From Ascarosepion bandense (Eukaryota; Mollusca; Cephalopoda; Sepiida; Sepiidae), in NCBI GenBank assembly GCA_037127315.1, contig JBBBDQ010000192.1:1943501-2007500 (forward strand): a DNA stretch of 64,000 nucleotides, written 5' to 3'. Position numbers and translations under genes: made by a program. The notes below the pieces were generated by a model. That model was not told where the DNA came from. It made no database searches and saw nothing but the letters and a program-made list of their open reading frames with translations. Positions 33,401-47,600 of the stretch are shown piece after piece (position 1 is the stretch's first letter; each line of letters begins with the position of its first letter).

Positions 33401-36400
33401 TAAATGGTCACTGACTTCTCAACACACACGTATAAATTTTGCTACTTACGACAAAGACATAATGTAATTTTTTCATAATAAAAATAGCAATTGAATTTAC
33501 TTATAAATAAATATTTAAAATCAATAAACATTAAAATAAAAAGTCAAAAACTTCTTTTCAAGATTTTAATCTTTTATTATTAAAACAAATTATCTATACC
33601 AGCTTTTCTTTTCTTTTTTTTTTTTTTGCAAGATACTGTTATTGTACAATCAATTGATTAATATATATTGTTCAGTGTGACATTCATATTAAAACTTTTA
33701 TTATTTATTTAATGAACATAAATTAGAAAAAAAAATTTCCTAGCAAAAACTCTTACATTTTTTTTCTCTTAAATTTTTTTCCTACATTTGGAAAAAATGT
33801 TCATGGGAAGGAAATTGCATGTCAAATATTTTTCAGTCATATATTTTCTGGGGAAATTTTGTAAGATTTTATTTTGAACATTTGGTATAATTTATCCAAA
33901 GTTGTCCTGAATGAAAGTTGTGCCACAAGTAAAAAACAGAACAAAAAAGAAGAAACTTGTAAAATTGTACTGGAAAGTATATGATAGGGAAATTGTTTTG
34001 ATCAGCATGTTTCCATGTAGTTTTCTTCCTCGTGGGCAGATTTTTGGAGTTTAACACTCCATAGATTTAAGTAATAAAAAATGAAAAACTGTAATACCTA
34101 GAAAAAGAAAAACAGATTTCATTAAATTTGAAAAAAAAAAAAAAAACCAATAGGAATTGAAAAACCCAAATTTAAAAAATTACAAGATTATTTATGCACA
34201 AATCGATCTGTTATTTTAAAAGGCTGCAAGAATAGAACAATTGTATGACCTTATCTGAAAAAAAAACAAAACAACAACAAAAATGAGACTTGACTGTATG
34301 TAGATAACCTGATATCTTAAATAATGGTAAAAACTAAATATAGATTTTTATTAACTAAATTGGGAAAAAGTTAGTCAGATATGACTAAAAATTGTTAATT
34401 TGGTAACCCTAAATTATCTGACTGTGCCTCTTAATCTGTTAAGCTATTTGTATCAGCTTTGACTTTTTTTGCTTTCTTTATGAGCAAAAATGAAAAACTT
34501 ATTGAAGTAATAATTTTTTTTTCCAGATTAAAAAAAAAACAAATCAAATCAACACATCTGTATTTAAGTGGCAAACAAAAATCTTACCAGATTAGCCTTC
34601 ACTCAAGAATGACTAAGTTGAAAATCTGATATTGGAAGAAAATCCTTTGTTTTGCATGGTTAATTAAACAAGAACATTCCTAAATCAAACTCTCCATATT
34701 CAATAACATCATTGATAGTAAAATAAGTTATTTTTAAAAGTGGATATGTGAAGTATTGTAAGAAGTAATGAGTGCATTCCACCATTAATCAGGCATGAAT
34801 CATACAATCAGTGCCTTTAGAATATGGAAAGAACTTTGGACAAGTGCAGAAACCTTGAAACTAAGCTTGTAAATGTAAGAAGGAACGTCATATGACATGA
34901 AAGATTAATGGAAACAGAAATAAATAAAGTCAGTTGAAATAGATTTCAGCACCATGGCAGATAACAATGACAAAATGATAGTAAAGATTAAACTCTTGAA
35001 GGAAAAGTAGAGGTACAAATGGCTTTTCACATACAATCAGCAGATGTGATTGGTTCAAGATTTGAAGGACATAATAATGGATTATCATAAAAAAAAGTGG
35101 AGAAATCAGCAGCAGTGAAAAGATTAAGAGATCAGGAAAGAAAAGATGTTGAGAAAAATTATCATTGTATGATAAATAAAATAAAGAATTTCAGTAATGA
35201 ATGATCTTGTAAAGGTAAAACTTAAGAATATGGGAGGGAATTGTTAAAATACTTAGCAATTAAAACAAAAAAAACACTTAACTTTAACTCAAAGTAGATT
35301 TTTAATGAAACGACAGCTGACTTGACTGAATTTTATAAAATTATAAATGTGCATTGACAAAAATTATGGAATCACAAATTGTATTAGGAACATTATCCCT
35401 AATTTTTGGCAGAATTGATTTTAATTGACTAGAAGGTTTGCATAAACATCATCACAACCCCACAAAATATTAATTCACCAATAAAATCACATAAGACAAA
35501 CACAAAACTATTTTTGAACATAAAGCAGCACACAAAAAATGCCTTATTCTGGAAGACTAATGTAGCCTACCAACCGGTATAAAAACAAGAGAATCTGTGG
35601 TTTTACTTTAGACAGTGGAACACAAGACAATAGTCAGCGTGCATTTCATACAACAGTCATGCACACAGCAAAGTTCAGATATAAAATTCAACTTGATCTG
35701 AAATGAATGGAGAAAAATGCAGTATTCAACTCTCCCTATGCCTAAGGATAGTTAAAACTGACAAATGTCTCTGCAGTAAAACTTCCTTATCTAAAAAGCG
35801 TTTTGATCTTAACCTGCTGTAGTATCTACCACAACTCAAATTTTAAGAACTCAACCTTTCGTTATATCAGTCTCTATTCTATCTTGCAAGAACTCTCGTG
35901 TATTAACACATTTGTTCATAAAATGTCATGCTTAATTTACATACTTATTTTTGATGATCTTTCTTAAAAATGTATGTGTATTTTATTTATTTAATTGCTT
36001 GTATTTCGATACTTAAGTTTTTCCTAAAACCGGAGTAGAGGAAAATGCACAACATGAAAGTGAAAAATAAAGAAATTTGCATAAATCAGAATATAAAATG
36101 AAAAATTGAAACAGAAATTGAATTTCTAAAAAGAAGGATGAATACTGAATGAGTTTGGAAGGTGTGAATATTTTAACACCAGAAAAGACAGAAAAATAAA
36201 ATTAAAAGACAAGGATATACCATCTATTAAAGAAATAAAACAGAAAAGACAGTACCAATCTTAAAAAATTGAAGATATGAAATCAGAATTAAATTCTTCA
36301 AACAAAATCAGATATTTCAGAAATGCAAAAAAAAAAAATTTCTATTGAGAAATGGTAAAAGAACAAATGAAATTTAAAACAAGCACTCACAATTAACTGA

Positions 36401-39400
36401 AGTAGTAGAATAGAATAAGGAATTGCAAAATCAAGATTTTAATATTCCATATTTTGTAGGAAATTCTGGAGTAATGAGAATATTTACAAGTGTTCTCAAT
36501 GGACAGAAAAAGATTAAAAAATTGCAAAGACAACATTGGCAAGATGTTAATATTTCCAAACTGTGAAGGAAATTCTGAGATAACAAAAATATTTAAAACA
36601 ATTCTCACATTGGACTGGGAAAGTACAACAGAATAAAGAACTACAATGACAACACTGGCAAAATATTAATATTTCTAAAAAATTTCCTAGTTAACAAAAG
36701 ATACTTTTTGGAGAAAGGAAGTTTTACAACTGATTTCTTTGAAAGAATTAACTAAGTTTTCAAAGCTTTTTATTCTTTTTTCTATGTAAATTCAGTATTC
36801 TTTTTTCACAGGTTGACAAATGGTTTGCTTACCTCTGTATATCATAAGTATTGTTTAAAAAGTCATTAGTCCCAAAAGAGCTGAAGTTCTTCTTTATTTG
36901 TATTTTTTTCTATCAATATCTGACCTGGTGACACTCCTTCTTTTGAAATGAAATATCCCTCAAAGATATTTTACTACAGTTGTGTATGCCTTTTTTTTTT
37001 TTTTCCATTAATAGTACCTATGCTCCTTGTTATATGACAATACTTTTTATATTGTCTCCCCAGACTTGCTCAATGGTTCTATGAAATATGTTGCTTGCTG
37101 TTCCTGGTTCATCTTCGTAGTCTTATTAGCATATTTGCCATTATTATTTCTTTAAATTTATCCTCTATTAGTATCTGGTGATAGAGCATTTTAAAATCTA
37201 ATTTTGCAAAAAGTTTCATTCCTACTAAGGAGTGTAAGGTCAACGTATTTCACGTATGGTATTTCACGTATAGTATTGAATATAAATCTAAACATTGTTT
37301 ACTCCTATTTTATAAACCTCACATATACACAGGTCTATGTTTAACTTTCTGAAAACCATCAAGAGTGCTGTTTATTTTCTGCCCCCAGATGGAACCTGTT
37401 CAAGAAGGCTTTTTTCCACTAATTTTTGTAGTTTTCGCAACTACTAATGGCAATGAATGTACTACTAATTTGTTTGCTTAATGGTATGAGGAGTTGTATT
37501 TTCTTTCAGCTATAAACTTTATACCTTTTTAGTATGCCAATTTCTTCCACATTTGCTGTATTAATTTTGTAGAATTGATGTTAAAGACATTGTTTCTAAT
37601 AAGCTCATGTTCCTTTAGCCAATCTGTGACAATGATCAGTATTACTTACTCTCCACTACACCTTGAGACTGCCTTTAAAAAGAGAATCAAGCTTTTTATA
37701 ACTGATCCATCAAATTGACATAACTGCAGATGTTTTTTTTTACATAGTTTTGGTTTGTTTATAGTTCCCATCTAAAGTCTATTTTAATTTTTACTGAAAT
37801 ATTTTTTGTTTCTTGTAGTTATTTCATATTTTTGCTTTTGTTCCTTGCCTTTTCTTTTTAACTTGATAACTGCAGTTGTTTCAAGATTTTGTAGTAATGT
37901 GAAGCTTTATACATACCTTCAATTAATCTCAGTGAACTCAATTCTGATGCGAGTCATTACCCACACAGATTGGGGAGCTGATAGACAAACTTTATTGAAA
38001 TTATATAGATTGTTGGTACCATCAAAATTGGATTATGGCTGCTATATATATGGCACCACCAGAAAGTCATACACAAAGGCATTAGACACTGTTCATCATC
38101 AGGGGCTTAGACTGGCCTTGGGAGCCTTCCGAACTTCTCCCATTGATAGTCTATATGCAGAAGCCAACGAACCTCCATTATTAATTTGCCGCAACAAACT
38201 AGCTTTACAATATTTGATCAAAATCTTCTCTTGCCCATCTAATCCTGCCTATGACTGTATTGTAAACCCATTGTATCACCCTCTCTGACAGGAAAAAGAA
38301 AATAATTAAAACATTTGGCCTAAGGATGAAAGAAATCATCAAAGAATTCAATATAAACCTGGAACAAATCCCCCAATCACTCATTTCAGAAAGCCCTCCA
38401 TGGGAAATCATCACCCAACATTTATTGCTAAATCTCACCAAAATTCCCTAAATCAAAGACCAACACTACTGATTTCTACGAAGAACTGAATAAGATTATC
38501 AGTAGTTTCCCTTTCTATACACAGATGGATCGAAAGATGGTGAGATATGTGGATGGTGTGCTCTACTGGATAACGTCACAGTGAAAAGATGTCTCCTCGA
38601 TGGGGCATCAATTTTCTGTGGCAACGCCACCACTGTTGAGTTAGCACTTTGTCTGATCACTGACAATGTGACAGCTTTGTTATATTCTCTGATTCACTCT
38701 CTGTACTCTTGTCTATCCACAACAAGAATCTAAATAACCAAATTATTGTTAAACTTTTAAATCGATTAAACATGATAACCAAAACCAAGAATATTGTTTT
38801 TATTGGATCCCCAGCCACATTGGCATTCGTGGCAATACAAAAGCGGATATGGCTGGGAAGGAGTCTCTGAGAGAGGATATCTTCGATATGAAAGTCCCAT
38901 TCACAGATCAAAGACCTGCAATAAAAAGATATAAGAAGATATATTCAACTCAAATGGCAAAGATGTTGGTCGCCCTGTTAGGACAACAAACTCTTCCAAA
39001 TTAAACCCAATTTGGGAGAGTGGAGAGGTGCTTTGAGAAAGTCCAGAAAGAAAGAGGTAATCCTGTCTCGAATTAGGATAGGACACACTTTTTCTCCCCA
39101 CTCCTGGCTGTTAAGAGGAGTAGATCCACCTAAATGCCCCAGATGCCAGATGGTTAATAGTGTAAGACATATACTAATTGACTGTCAACAATTCGTCAAC
39201 AATTTTATAAAGTACAGAACCTAAAAACTTTATTTGAAAATATCGGCATTGACAAAATTCTAGCCTTCCTTCAGAAGATTGACCTATTTAATAAAATTTA
39301 ATTTTATTATATATCTTCAACATAGATGTATAAACTTTAATATTTCCTCCTAGCTATAGGTAAAATGGTGTGCTGTGTTCTGTATGAGTCTGTTTCCAGG

Positions 39401-41605
39401 GAACAACTGTGATTTAAAATAAAAATACATTTCCAGCCTTAACTGACCCTTTAGATGTTGATAGGCTGTTAAACAGGAACAAACAAACAAACAAACAGAA
39501 ATCAATTCATCTACAATTGGCTGTTGCTCCTGTCTAAGTTTTTTCAGCTTGTAGTATTGGTTTGCATTTCTTAGAAACTTCATATGTTCACTAGCTTCTT
39601 GTCACTTTGTCAGCTGCAACCAGCCACTTTTTAGCCTTCATATTCCTTGGTAATATTTTACTTATTTTCTTGAAAGCCAAGTCTTTCAATTTCCTTTGGA
39701 TAAGCCATTAGTGAAACTTGGATTATTGCTTTGCATACTACTTCAGCCAAAAACAAATTGATTATTTCATTCCTCACCCCCTGCTTTGTTGTCTCTCAGC
39801 TTCTTCATTCTTGTGTTACTTGCAAAGCATCTCAGCCACACATTAACAAAGTTCAGGATCCTCTAGATAAAAAAATTCTTATTGCTGATGTCTTTGTTGT
39901 GATGTGTTAAACTGTATTCACAGTGGTTATCACAATTCTCTTAGTATTTCCACTAATGTGATATTGTTTATTACTATTTTTATATACATATACTAATCAG
40001 ATAGTGCACATGTAATCACTACAGTATCATCTTCATCACCCTTTGAGACGATGGTGATCATGACTCCACAATTTTCTGTCATTTGTAGCTCTTAATAAAT
40101 TTTGTCTAATCTCCTAAACCTGTTCCACTATCATTGGAGAGGTTATAAACTGTTTTCCTCTGACCCTCTTGCCTTCAGTATGTTTTATGAGTGTCAGATT
40201 TTGCAAGCCCTCTTTTCTCATTACATAACCCTAGAAATTTCAGCTGTTAAGTATAAGTGTCCTTTATGTTTCAATTTTCGCTAAATCTTTGTCATTGCTC
40301 ATATGTTCAGTTCGTGGTATTTTCAGTATCTTTCTAAAGAACCAAATTTTTGTTGCTTCAAGTTGCTTCTTCATCTCTGAGGAGATTGTCCAGCATTCAC
40401 TGCCATATAGGAGGACTAATATTGCATAACAGTTCAGTACTCTTTTCTTTGTTTATAATGAAATTGTCCTGTTCCTTAATACTTTGCTTAGCTTTTGGGA
40501 GGTTCTTTCACTACCCCAATGCACCTTTGGAATTCAGTGTTGCACTCTATTAAAACACCTCCCAGGTATTTAAATTTTAGTACTGATTTTGTAATTTTTA
40601 TATTGAGCTGTTCCATTTATTAACAACCATACATTCTATCTTCTTGTAATTGATAGTTAGTTCTTTCTTTAATCCTTTCTTCCTGCTTTCCTTCACTACC
40701 TTCTGTAGAAGTTCTTGTAGTTTTCTTTCTGTGTTTGCTATCAGTATTTTGCCATCTGCATATCATGTTGCCAAGATTATGGTTGCCAATAATGAAACTT
40801 GGTAGGACATAATTCTCTCAGAATTGCTTATATTTTGAATAAGTCAAATGAGAAGGCACATCCTTGTCTTACACTCCTTTCTATTTTTGTATATCTATTT
40901 TTCTGCAGGAAGTTTGCTCACATTATAGGTACTAGATTATTTCAATATCTTTTTCAAATATGTTAAGGTTATCTAGTAGTTCCAACAGTCCTTTGTGTTG
41001 TACTTTAATCTATAAAATATATGTATACATCCTTTTGTATTGTTATAAATATCGCACTCCTTGTTCCATTGTCTTCAACAAAGCCGCATTGTTCTTACTC
41101 TATTTCCGGTCTCATTCTTCTGTGTGTTCTTTTAATCCAAATTCAGACAAGTTTTGTTATCTGGCTCATTAGGCTGATTATTTTCACATTTGTTCACACC
41201 TGTTCTTTTTAGGCTGTTCTATAAAAATGAATCTACTTAGGTTTTGTGGTATATCACCACTGTTGTATATAACTGTTGGTCCGTTAAGGTTTCAGTTAGC
41301 TCTAGATATTTGTAGTCGTTTTGGCAGCAATGCCTGATTTTATTTATTTTTTCCTTTGCATTTCAAAGAAAAGGTATCTTAAAATTCTCTTGTAGTGTCT
41401 AGTAAGGGATCTCCTGACTTTAAAATTTAGTAAAATTGTTTTTTCCTTAACTGTTTTCTAAATTGGAGTAGATAGACCCTACTACTGTCTGGTTCATACT
41501 CCTCTTTCTTTTGAACAGGAGTACAGGCTCATCCCTTGTTTCATGTTTAGGAAAGAGTTCCTGGTTTCTTTCCTTTCCTCAGGTCTTAATAGTAGTACTG
41601 TCACA

Positions 41606-41641
<36 letters not shown>

Positions 41642-44600
41642 GTGTGTGGATGGTGGCAACAGAGTACCAGGTTGGTTGCTGCTTTTGACTGGTAGTTAGG
41701 AGCCTAAACTCTTGCATAGCATCTTGAGAGGCTACTCTGATCAACAGTTGAATAATGTCAGGGTTTCTTGTAGTGCCATGTTGCACATAGATGGCTATTC
41801 CTGCAAGTTTCTCTGGTGGACAACTCTGAGGCCACATTATGCTGCAGTCTGCACCAGTTTCCTTTCTACACATGTAGCATTTGATGACTGACTGATACTA
41901 CTATTCTAGGCCTCTCCTTACCAAAAAATATCTAATTATAACAACACACAAAGTAAGAAATAAAACTAAACCAGCTAAACAAAAATCCCCTAAACTCGTT
42001 AGCATCTCTTTCTCAAACATCCGTGGTATTCATACCAACTTTGCAGTGTTGAATCCTTCCTCCACGTAAACTCACTTGACATCTTAGCTCTCTGTGAAAC
42101 TAACCTTGACCCTTCTATCCCTTTCTCTGATTCCTATGTCCCTGTTTACCTTCCCCTCTTTAGGAAGGACTCTAATGTCCATATATATGGACTTAGCATT
42201 TATGTCAGCGAGAATCTCCCTCTATCTAGGGTGATTTCTCTTGAATTTCCAGATCATTCCTACATGGGTCACACTCTCTCTCTACTAAGCTCGGTTAACT
42301 ATCTTTTCTTTCTCTACTGCTCCCCTTCTTCTCCTGACTGTTCCGTACTAGACAGCATCTCAAACAATATAGACAAGGTCATTTCCTCTCATCTGTTTTC
42401 TAATATATGTGTGTTCAGAGATTTTAATGGCTGCCATGTCAAGTGGCTTGAAAAATCTGTCACAGATCTTGCTGGTGTTCATACCATGAACTTTTCAATC
42501 ACTCAATCTCTTACACAAATGGTGGATTTCTCCACATGTTTCTCCAATAACCCTAATGAACTCAACTCACTGCTAAATCTCTGTTTCACATCTATCCCTG
42601 ACTCTTGCCATGCAACTTTGCTCTCTTGGCAACTCTGATCATGCTGTGGTTTCCATTAATATCTCTCTCCACTCGCCCTCTCTCCAGGAACCCCAGACCA
42701 GCAGAATGTTTTACTGCTACCAAAGAGCAGACTAGCAGTCATTATGCAAATTTCTGTGTGACGTCTTTTGGAACAAAGATTTTAGTCTTCCCATTGGACT
42801 GTGCATCCAAGGTCTCCTCTTGGGTTAAAAATGGCATCTATGCTTTTATCCCAGCTAGAAAATTTTGACTTAAACCCCATTCATCCCCCTGGTTCTCCTC
42901 TGCTTGCTTGGCCAATATTACACACTGGAATCACTTCTTCCAGCTTTATCGAAGCCACACATCTGACCATAATAGGTGCCATTTTGCCTCTGCTCATAAT
43001 GAGTGCAAAAGGATCCTAAATGATGCTAAACTGTTGTTTGCTGACTGAATGAAGCAGTGTATAGCATCCCACAAGTTTGGCTCCAAAGACTACTGGCAGC
43101 TCTGCAAAAGTGTGTTAAACAGCAGCAAGCCATTATTTAATCAATAAATTTGAAGTCCTCACAGCTTCAGTGGACAAGGCTAAGTACTTTGCTCGCAGAT
43201 TCTCCACCAATTCCACATTTGATTCATCAGGATTATCTGCACCAGTCTTCCCACTGAGAAATGAAGCTCAACTGAGTGATGTTTACATCACTGTTCTCTA
43301 ACATAATTTCAAAGCTTGACCCCCATAAGGCAAGCAGAGGTGATGGAATCCCAGTTATCATCATGAAGAAATGTGCCCCAAACTCTCCTCCAATCTTCTC
43401 CAAACTCTATAAATGCTGCCTCTCTGCTTCTTGCTTTCCTGCCTGCTTGAAGTCCTCCTCAATGGTTTCTGTATTTAAGAACTCTAGAGAGCCGTTAGAC
43501 CCCTCCAGTTATCACCCTATCTGCCTCCTACTGATTTTTGGCAAAGTGTTTGAGGCTATTATCAATGCTGAAGGGGTTTAACGTCTCCCACAGCCTCTTC
43601 TCCAATAAACAGTATGGCTTCTGCTTTGCCAGATCCACTGATGATATGCTAACCATCACAGAGTATATATAACAGACTCGTGATAAGAATGATGAAGCTT
43701 GAGCTGTTGCCCTGGATATCTCCAAAGCATTTGACAATCTGGCACACTATCCTTCTGCACAAGCTACAGGGCTATGGTATAACTGGTTGCTTGTTTGATC
43801 TAATCTAATTGTTCCTATCAATTGTGTAATGAAGGTGGTATTGAATGGGCATGCTTCCAGTTCCTATCATACGAACATGTGTGTCACTTAAGGCTCTATT
43901 CTAGGTCTTACACTTTTTCTGATCTTCATCAACATAATCAGATCTCAGGTAGGCATCTATGCTGACAACACCAACATTTACTCCCGCCTAAATAAGAAAT
44001 CTGCCAAGGCTGACAAAGCAAACCTTGCTACTGATATTGAAAAGGACCTCCAATCTGTGGTGAACTGGGATAAGAAATGGCTCGTAAATTTCAATGCTTC
44101 CAAAACTAAGCTGCTATCATTTGACCACCATAGACAACTGCTTCTATTCCACCATCAAAATAGATTAGGCTAGTCAGCCTGAAAGCAAAACACTTTGCCT
44201 CCTAGGCCTAAATCTTTTAACCGACCTCAAGTGGAATGACTACATTGAATCAATGGCTAAATCTGCATCTAAGAAGATTGGTTCGCTGTGTTGGGTCAGG
44301 AACTTTTTCTCATCTGAATCCATCTTGCACATATACAAATCTATCATCCTCCTGTGCATTGAATACTGCTGTCACATCTAGTCGGGTGCCCCTTCTATTC
44401 ATCTCAGGGTTCTCAACAAAATCCAAAGGATAATCTGCAATGTGATCGATCCCAACTTGGTAGCTTGACCCCAGTCACTTTTTCACCGACATGATGTGGC
44501 TTCCCTCTGTCTCTTCTACAAATACTTTCGTGGCTTCTGCTTCAGCGAGCTTAGTTCCTTTGTGCCTCCTCTGCATGAATTTACTCAACCTACAAGACTA

Positions 44601-47600
44601 GTCCCACCCTTTTACAATGAAACCAATCAAATTGAACTGCAACTTCTACTCTAACATCTTCTTTTCTCGCACCTCCTGTCTGTGAAACTCCTTTCCGTAT
44701 ACTTGCTTCCCTGATATCTTCAAGAGTTTACAAGCAATGTCAATTGCCATCTCTTATCTCCTTGATTTCCATCCTTGCCCTGACATCCCTTATACCTTGT
44801 TTTACTCCCTTTCCACTCTAATGCAGCTCACTTCACACCAGTGTCCTCATCCTTCAGAAATAGAATATAAATAATCGCCAATCGTCTCTTCCCAACCCCT
44901 GTCTCTACTTAGCCGACAGCGGAACAGAAGAAGTGTTTTTCTTAACATTAATTTGAGTGTCTGGTTGGCAATGTCAGTTCACTCTAATTGGAGTTTTCAA
45001 GTTTGTGATGATTCAAAAACGTCTTTGTTCGCTTCTCACTGAAGCTTTATGGAAACTGTCAAAAGTTGGTCTTTGTGTGTGGTGGGTAGCGGCGGCAGTA
45101 ATTCATCTCCTCTGTCTTAACAACTCATCTCTGGCCCCTCTGTTTTTATATTTATCCCTACTTCACCAGTGTAGGGGATGATGAACACTGGGTTGTTCAT
45201 GCAAATCTACTTTCTGGCTCTTGTGGCCAATGAAATCATTCTTGCCCCTAGCTTTTGGCTGGAGACACTGCTTTCCTTTGATTTAACCAATTTCTATGAC
45301 ATCACTTCTTTCTGTCTTTTCTTTCTTTGATGTTAACAATCTCGCCTTTGTTTGGAAATTTTAATTCAACTTATTTCCCACAGCCTGATCCCTTGCACTT
45401 GTCAAAGCCTAGATATGCAAAATTTCCTTTTTCTGTGTTGGTGGCAATCTATGGCCATATTTTGGGTTTTCCATTGTTTGAGGAAATACAACAATACAAC
45501 AATTGAATTTTCATTTTTTTTTTACTCATCACTTCTAGCTAGTTACCAGCTGTGTTGTTTGAGAATTTCTGCTTGTCAATAATGCGATGACCCTTGTCTG
45601 ATCCGGCTGGTTAAATTCTGTGCAACCAATGCATCTGCACACCCGCAATGTCTTAATTCCTATTTAATACACGGCTTTGTCAGAATCTTCTTTTTTTATT
45701 CTCTCTGCTCATATTGGAACTATTAAATTTATTTCCAGTTGTTTCTTTTTGATTTATAAAAATTAATAATATGAACCAACACAATTTTTTCCGTTTGATC
45801 TGCATCAATTAATAGTACAATTAATATAATTTCTTCTTTTCCGTTGTCATGCCAAAAATAGTGTTACATCTTGGCATTCTTTTTTGTCTCCTTTTCATCA
45901 TGTCAAGAATTTCATTATTCATTCTTTTTAACTTTTACTATTTTTTTACTTTTTACTTTTACTATTTTTCTTTGGTATAGTCTTGATTACATTGCACCAT
46001 TGGACCCAAATTCCTAGTCCAAATTTATTTACCAACTATTTCACCATCTCTATCTTTGCCTGTTTTGGCCTTCTGGTCTGACATGACGATTGTAATTTCT
46101 TGCATATTTTTATTATTATATTTTTTCACCCCAACCAAGTCAATAAAGCCACTAAGAATCAAAGGGATATCAAGTGTTAGAAAATATGAGAGAAAAAAAA
46201 GTATTAAAGAGAAAGAACAATAAAAAAAAAAATAAAGAATTAAGAAGACAGTAGATAATGGTTGACCTTGCATTTAAATTTTTGAAGATCAAAGTTGAGT
46301 AGAAAGCAAGAATCCAGAAAAGAGTAACACAAACAAAAAGTGCAATAAAAGAAACTGTTTGCATAGAACTTATAGACATGTCTAGCTATTTAACTGTAAA
46401 ATCATGAGATCTTATGGCTAATCTTGTAGTGTGCTTAAATACATAAAATACATAAATTCTAGATATGATAGAACAAAGATCATCAAAATAATTATCATGA
46501 AAATATAGAAAAGGCATATAAAAGCTACACTATGGTGGTGGGAAAGTTGTGACGCTTGCCCTGTCGGTTGCTGATGCCGTTGATACAGCAGTTGGTCCTT
46601 GGGTTGACCTTTCCAACGGTGATCTCCCTTGCCCATGTTTTAAAATTGATCTCAAGGAAGTCATGTTGAATTCTCACTAGGTGTCTCTCTGCCAAGTCTC
46701 TCTGGATGCGCATGTAGGATCGGGGAAAATGAAAACGGCACCAAAAATAAAATGAATGACGCCTGAATAAGTTGTAGGAAGTCTTTATGTACAAAAGGAA
46801 ATAAGAGAAAAAAATCACAATCACTACTTGTCTTCTTCCCAAACCCTGTTCCTCTCAATTTGGTGACGGAACGGAAGTTTTGACTAATTTCTCTGCAAAA
46901 TCACTTTTTGTCTGTCTTTAACTTTGGTTGGCCGGTACTGTTTGACTTAAACTCTTTTTGGTCGATTGGCAGCAGGCTTCTCTATAGTTCGCACACAACA
47001 GCTTGGCGTGTATCTGTCTCTTTACATCTTCAACCAGAAGCTCTATGGGAGGCAGCCGGCTGTGCAGTGGGTGCCCAATGGATTGGTGCCTATCTTTGTC
47101 ATTACATCTCTGGGCCGGCCAAGAGTCGACTAGAACTGACTTTGGTTCCTTGGGGCTCTGTATTTATGCTTGTTCATGTTTTACTGGTGTGGGGAATGAC
47201 AGACACTGGGGTGTTTATGCAAATCTAGTCTCTGGCTCTCTCTCTCCCACCTTTGGGTGGAGTCACTACACGACATCAGCTTTTTCTATCTTCTTCTATT
47301 CAATTCAACCAATGAGATATTTTTCTCTTAACCCATTTTGGGCAGAACTTATGGCATCAATTCCTTTCTCAGGGAAATCCCAATTTAGTCATTCTCATAA
47401 TTAATTGTCCTTTACTCTCCATCAACAAATCAACTTAACCTTTGCAGTTAGCTGAATTGCCAATACACAAAATTTCTCTCGTGTTAATTCATATTTATTT
47501 TGTCCCTTCACAATCTTTCTTTGAAAAAGTGAATCTTTTCTCAACAAAAATATCGTCTTTTTTTCTCTGTCCATATTGGAACAGAATAAATTTTTCCTAG

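Noticed and set aside
33060..33430. Possible Helitron 5' end (tctatactataatgtgtctg)
   Set aside because: A TC start alone is weak. No CTRR end with hairpin and no Rep/helicase frame was found within reach.
35340..35800. Possible Tc1-like transposon debris (caaaaattatggaatcac)
   Set aside because: No transposase motif and no paired terminal repeat could be read. The resemblance is only to a short phrase.
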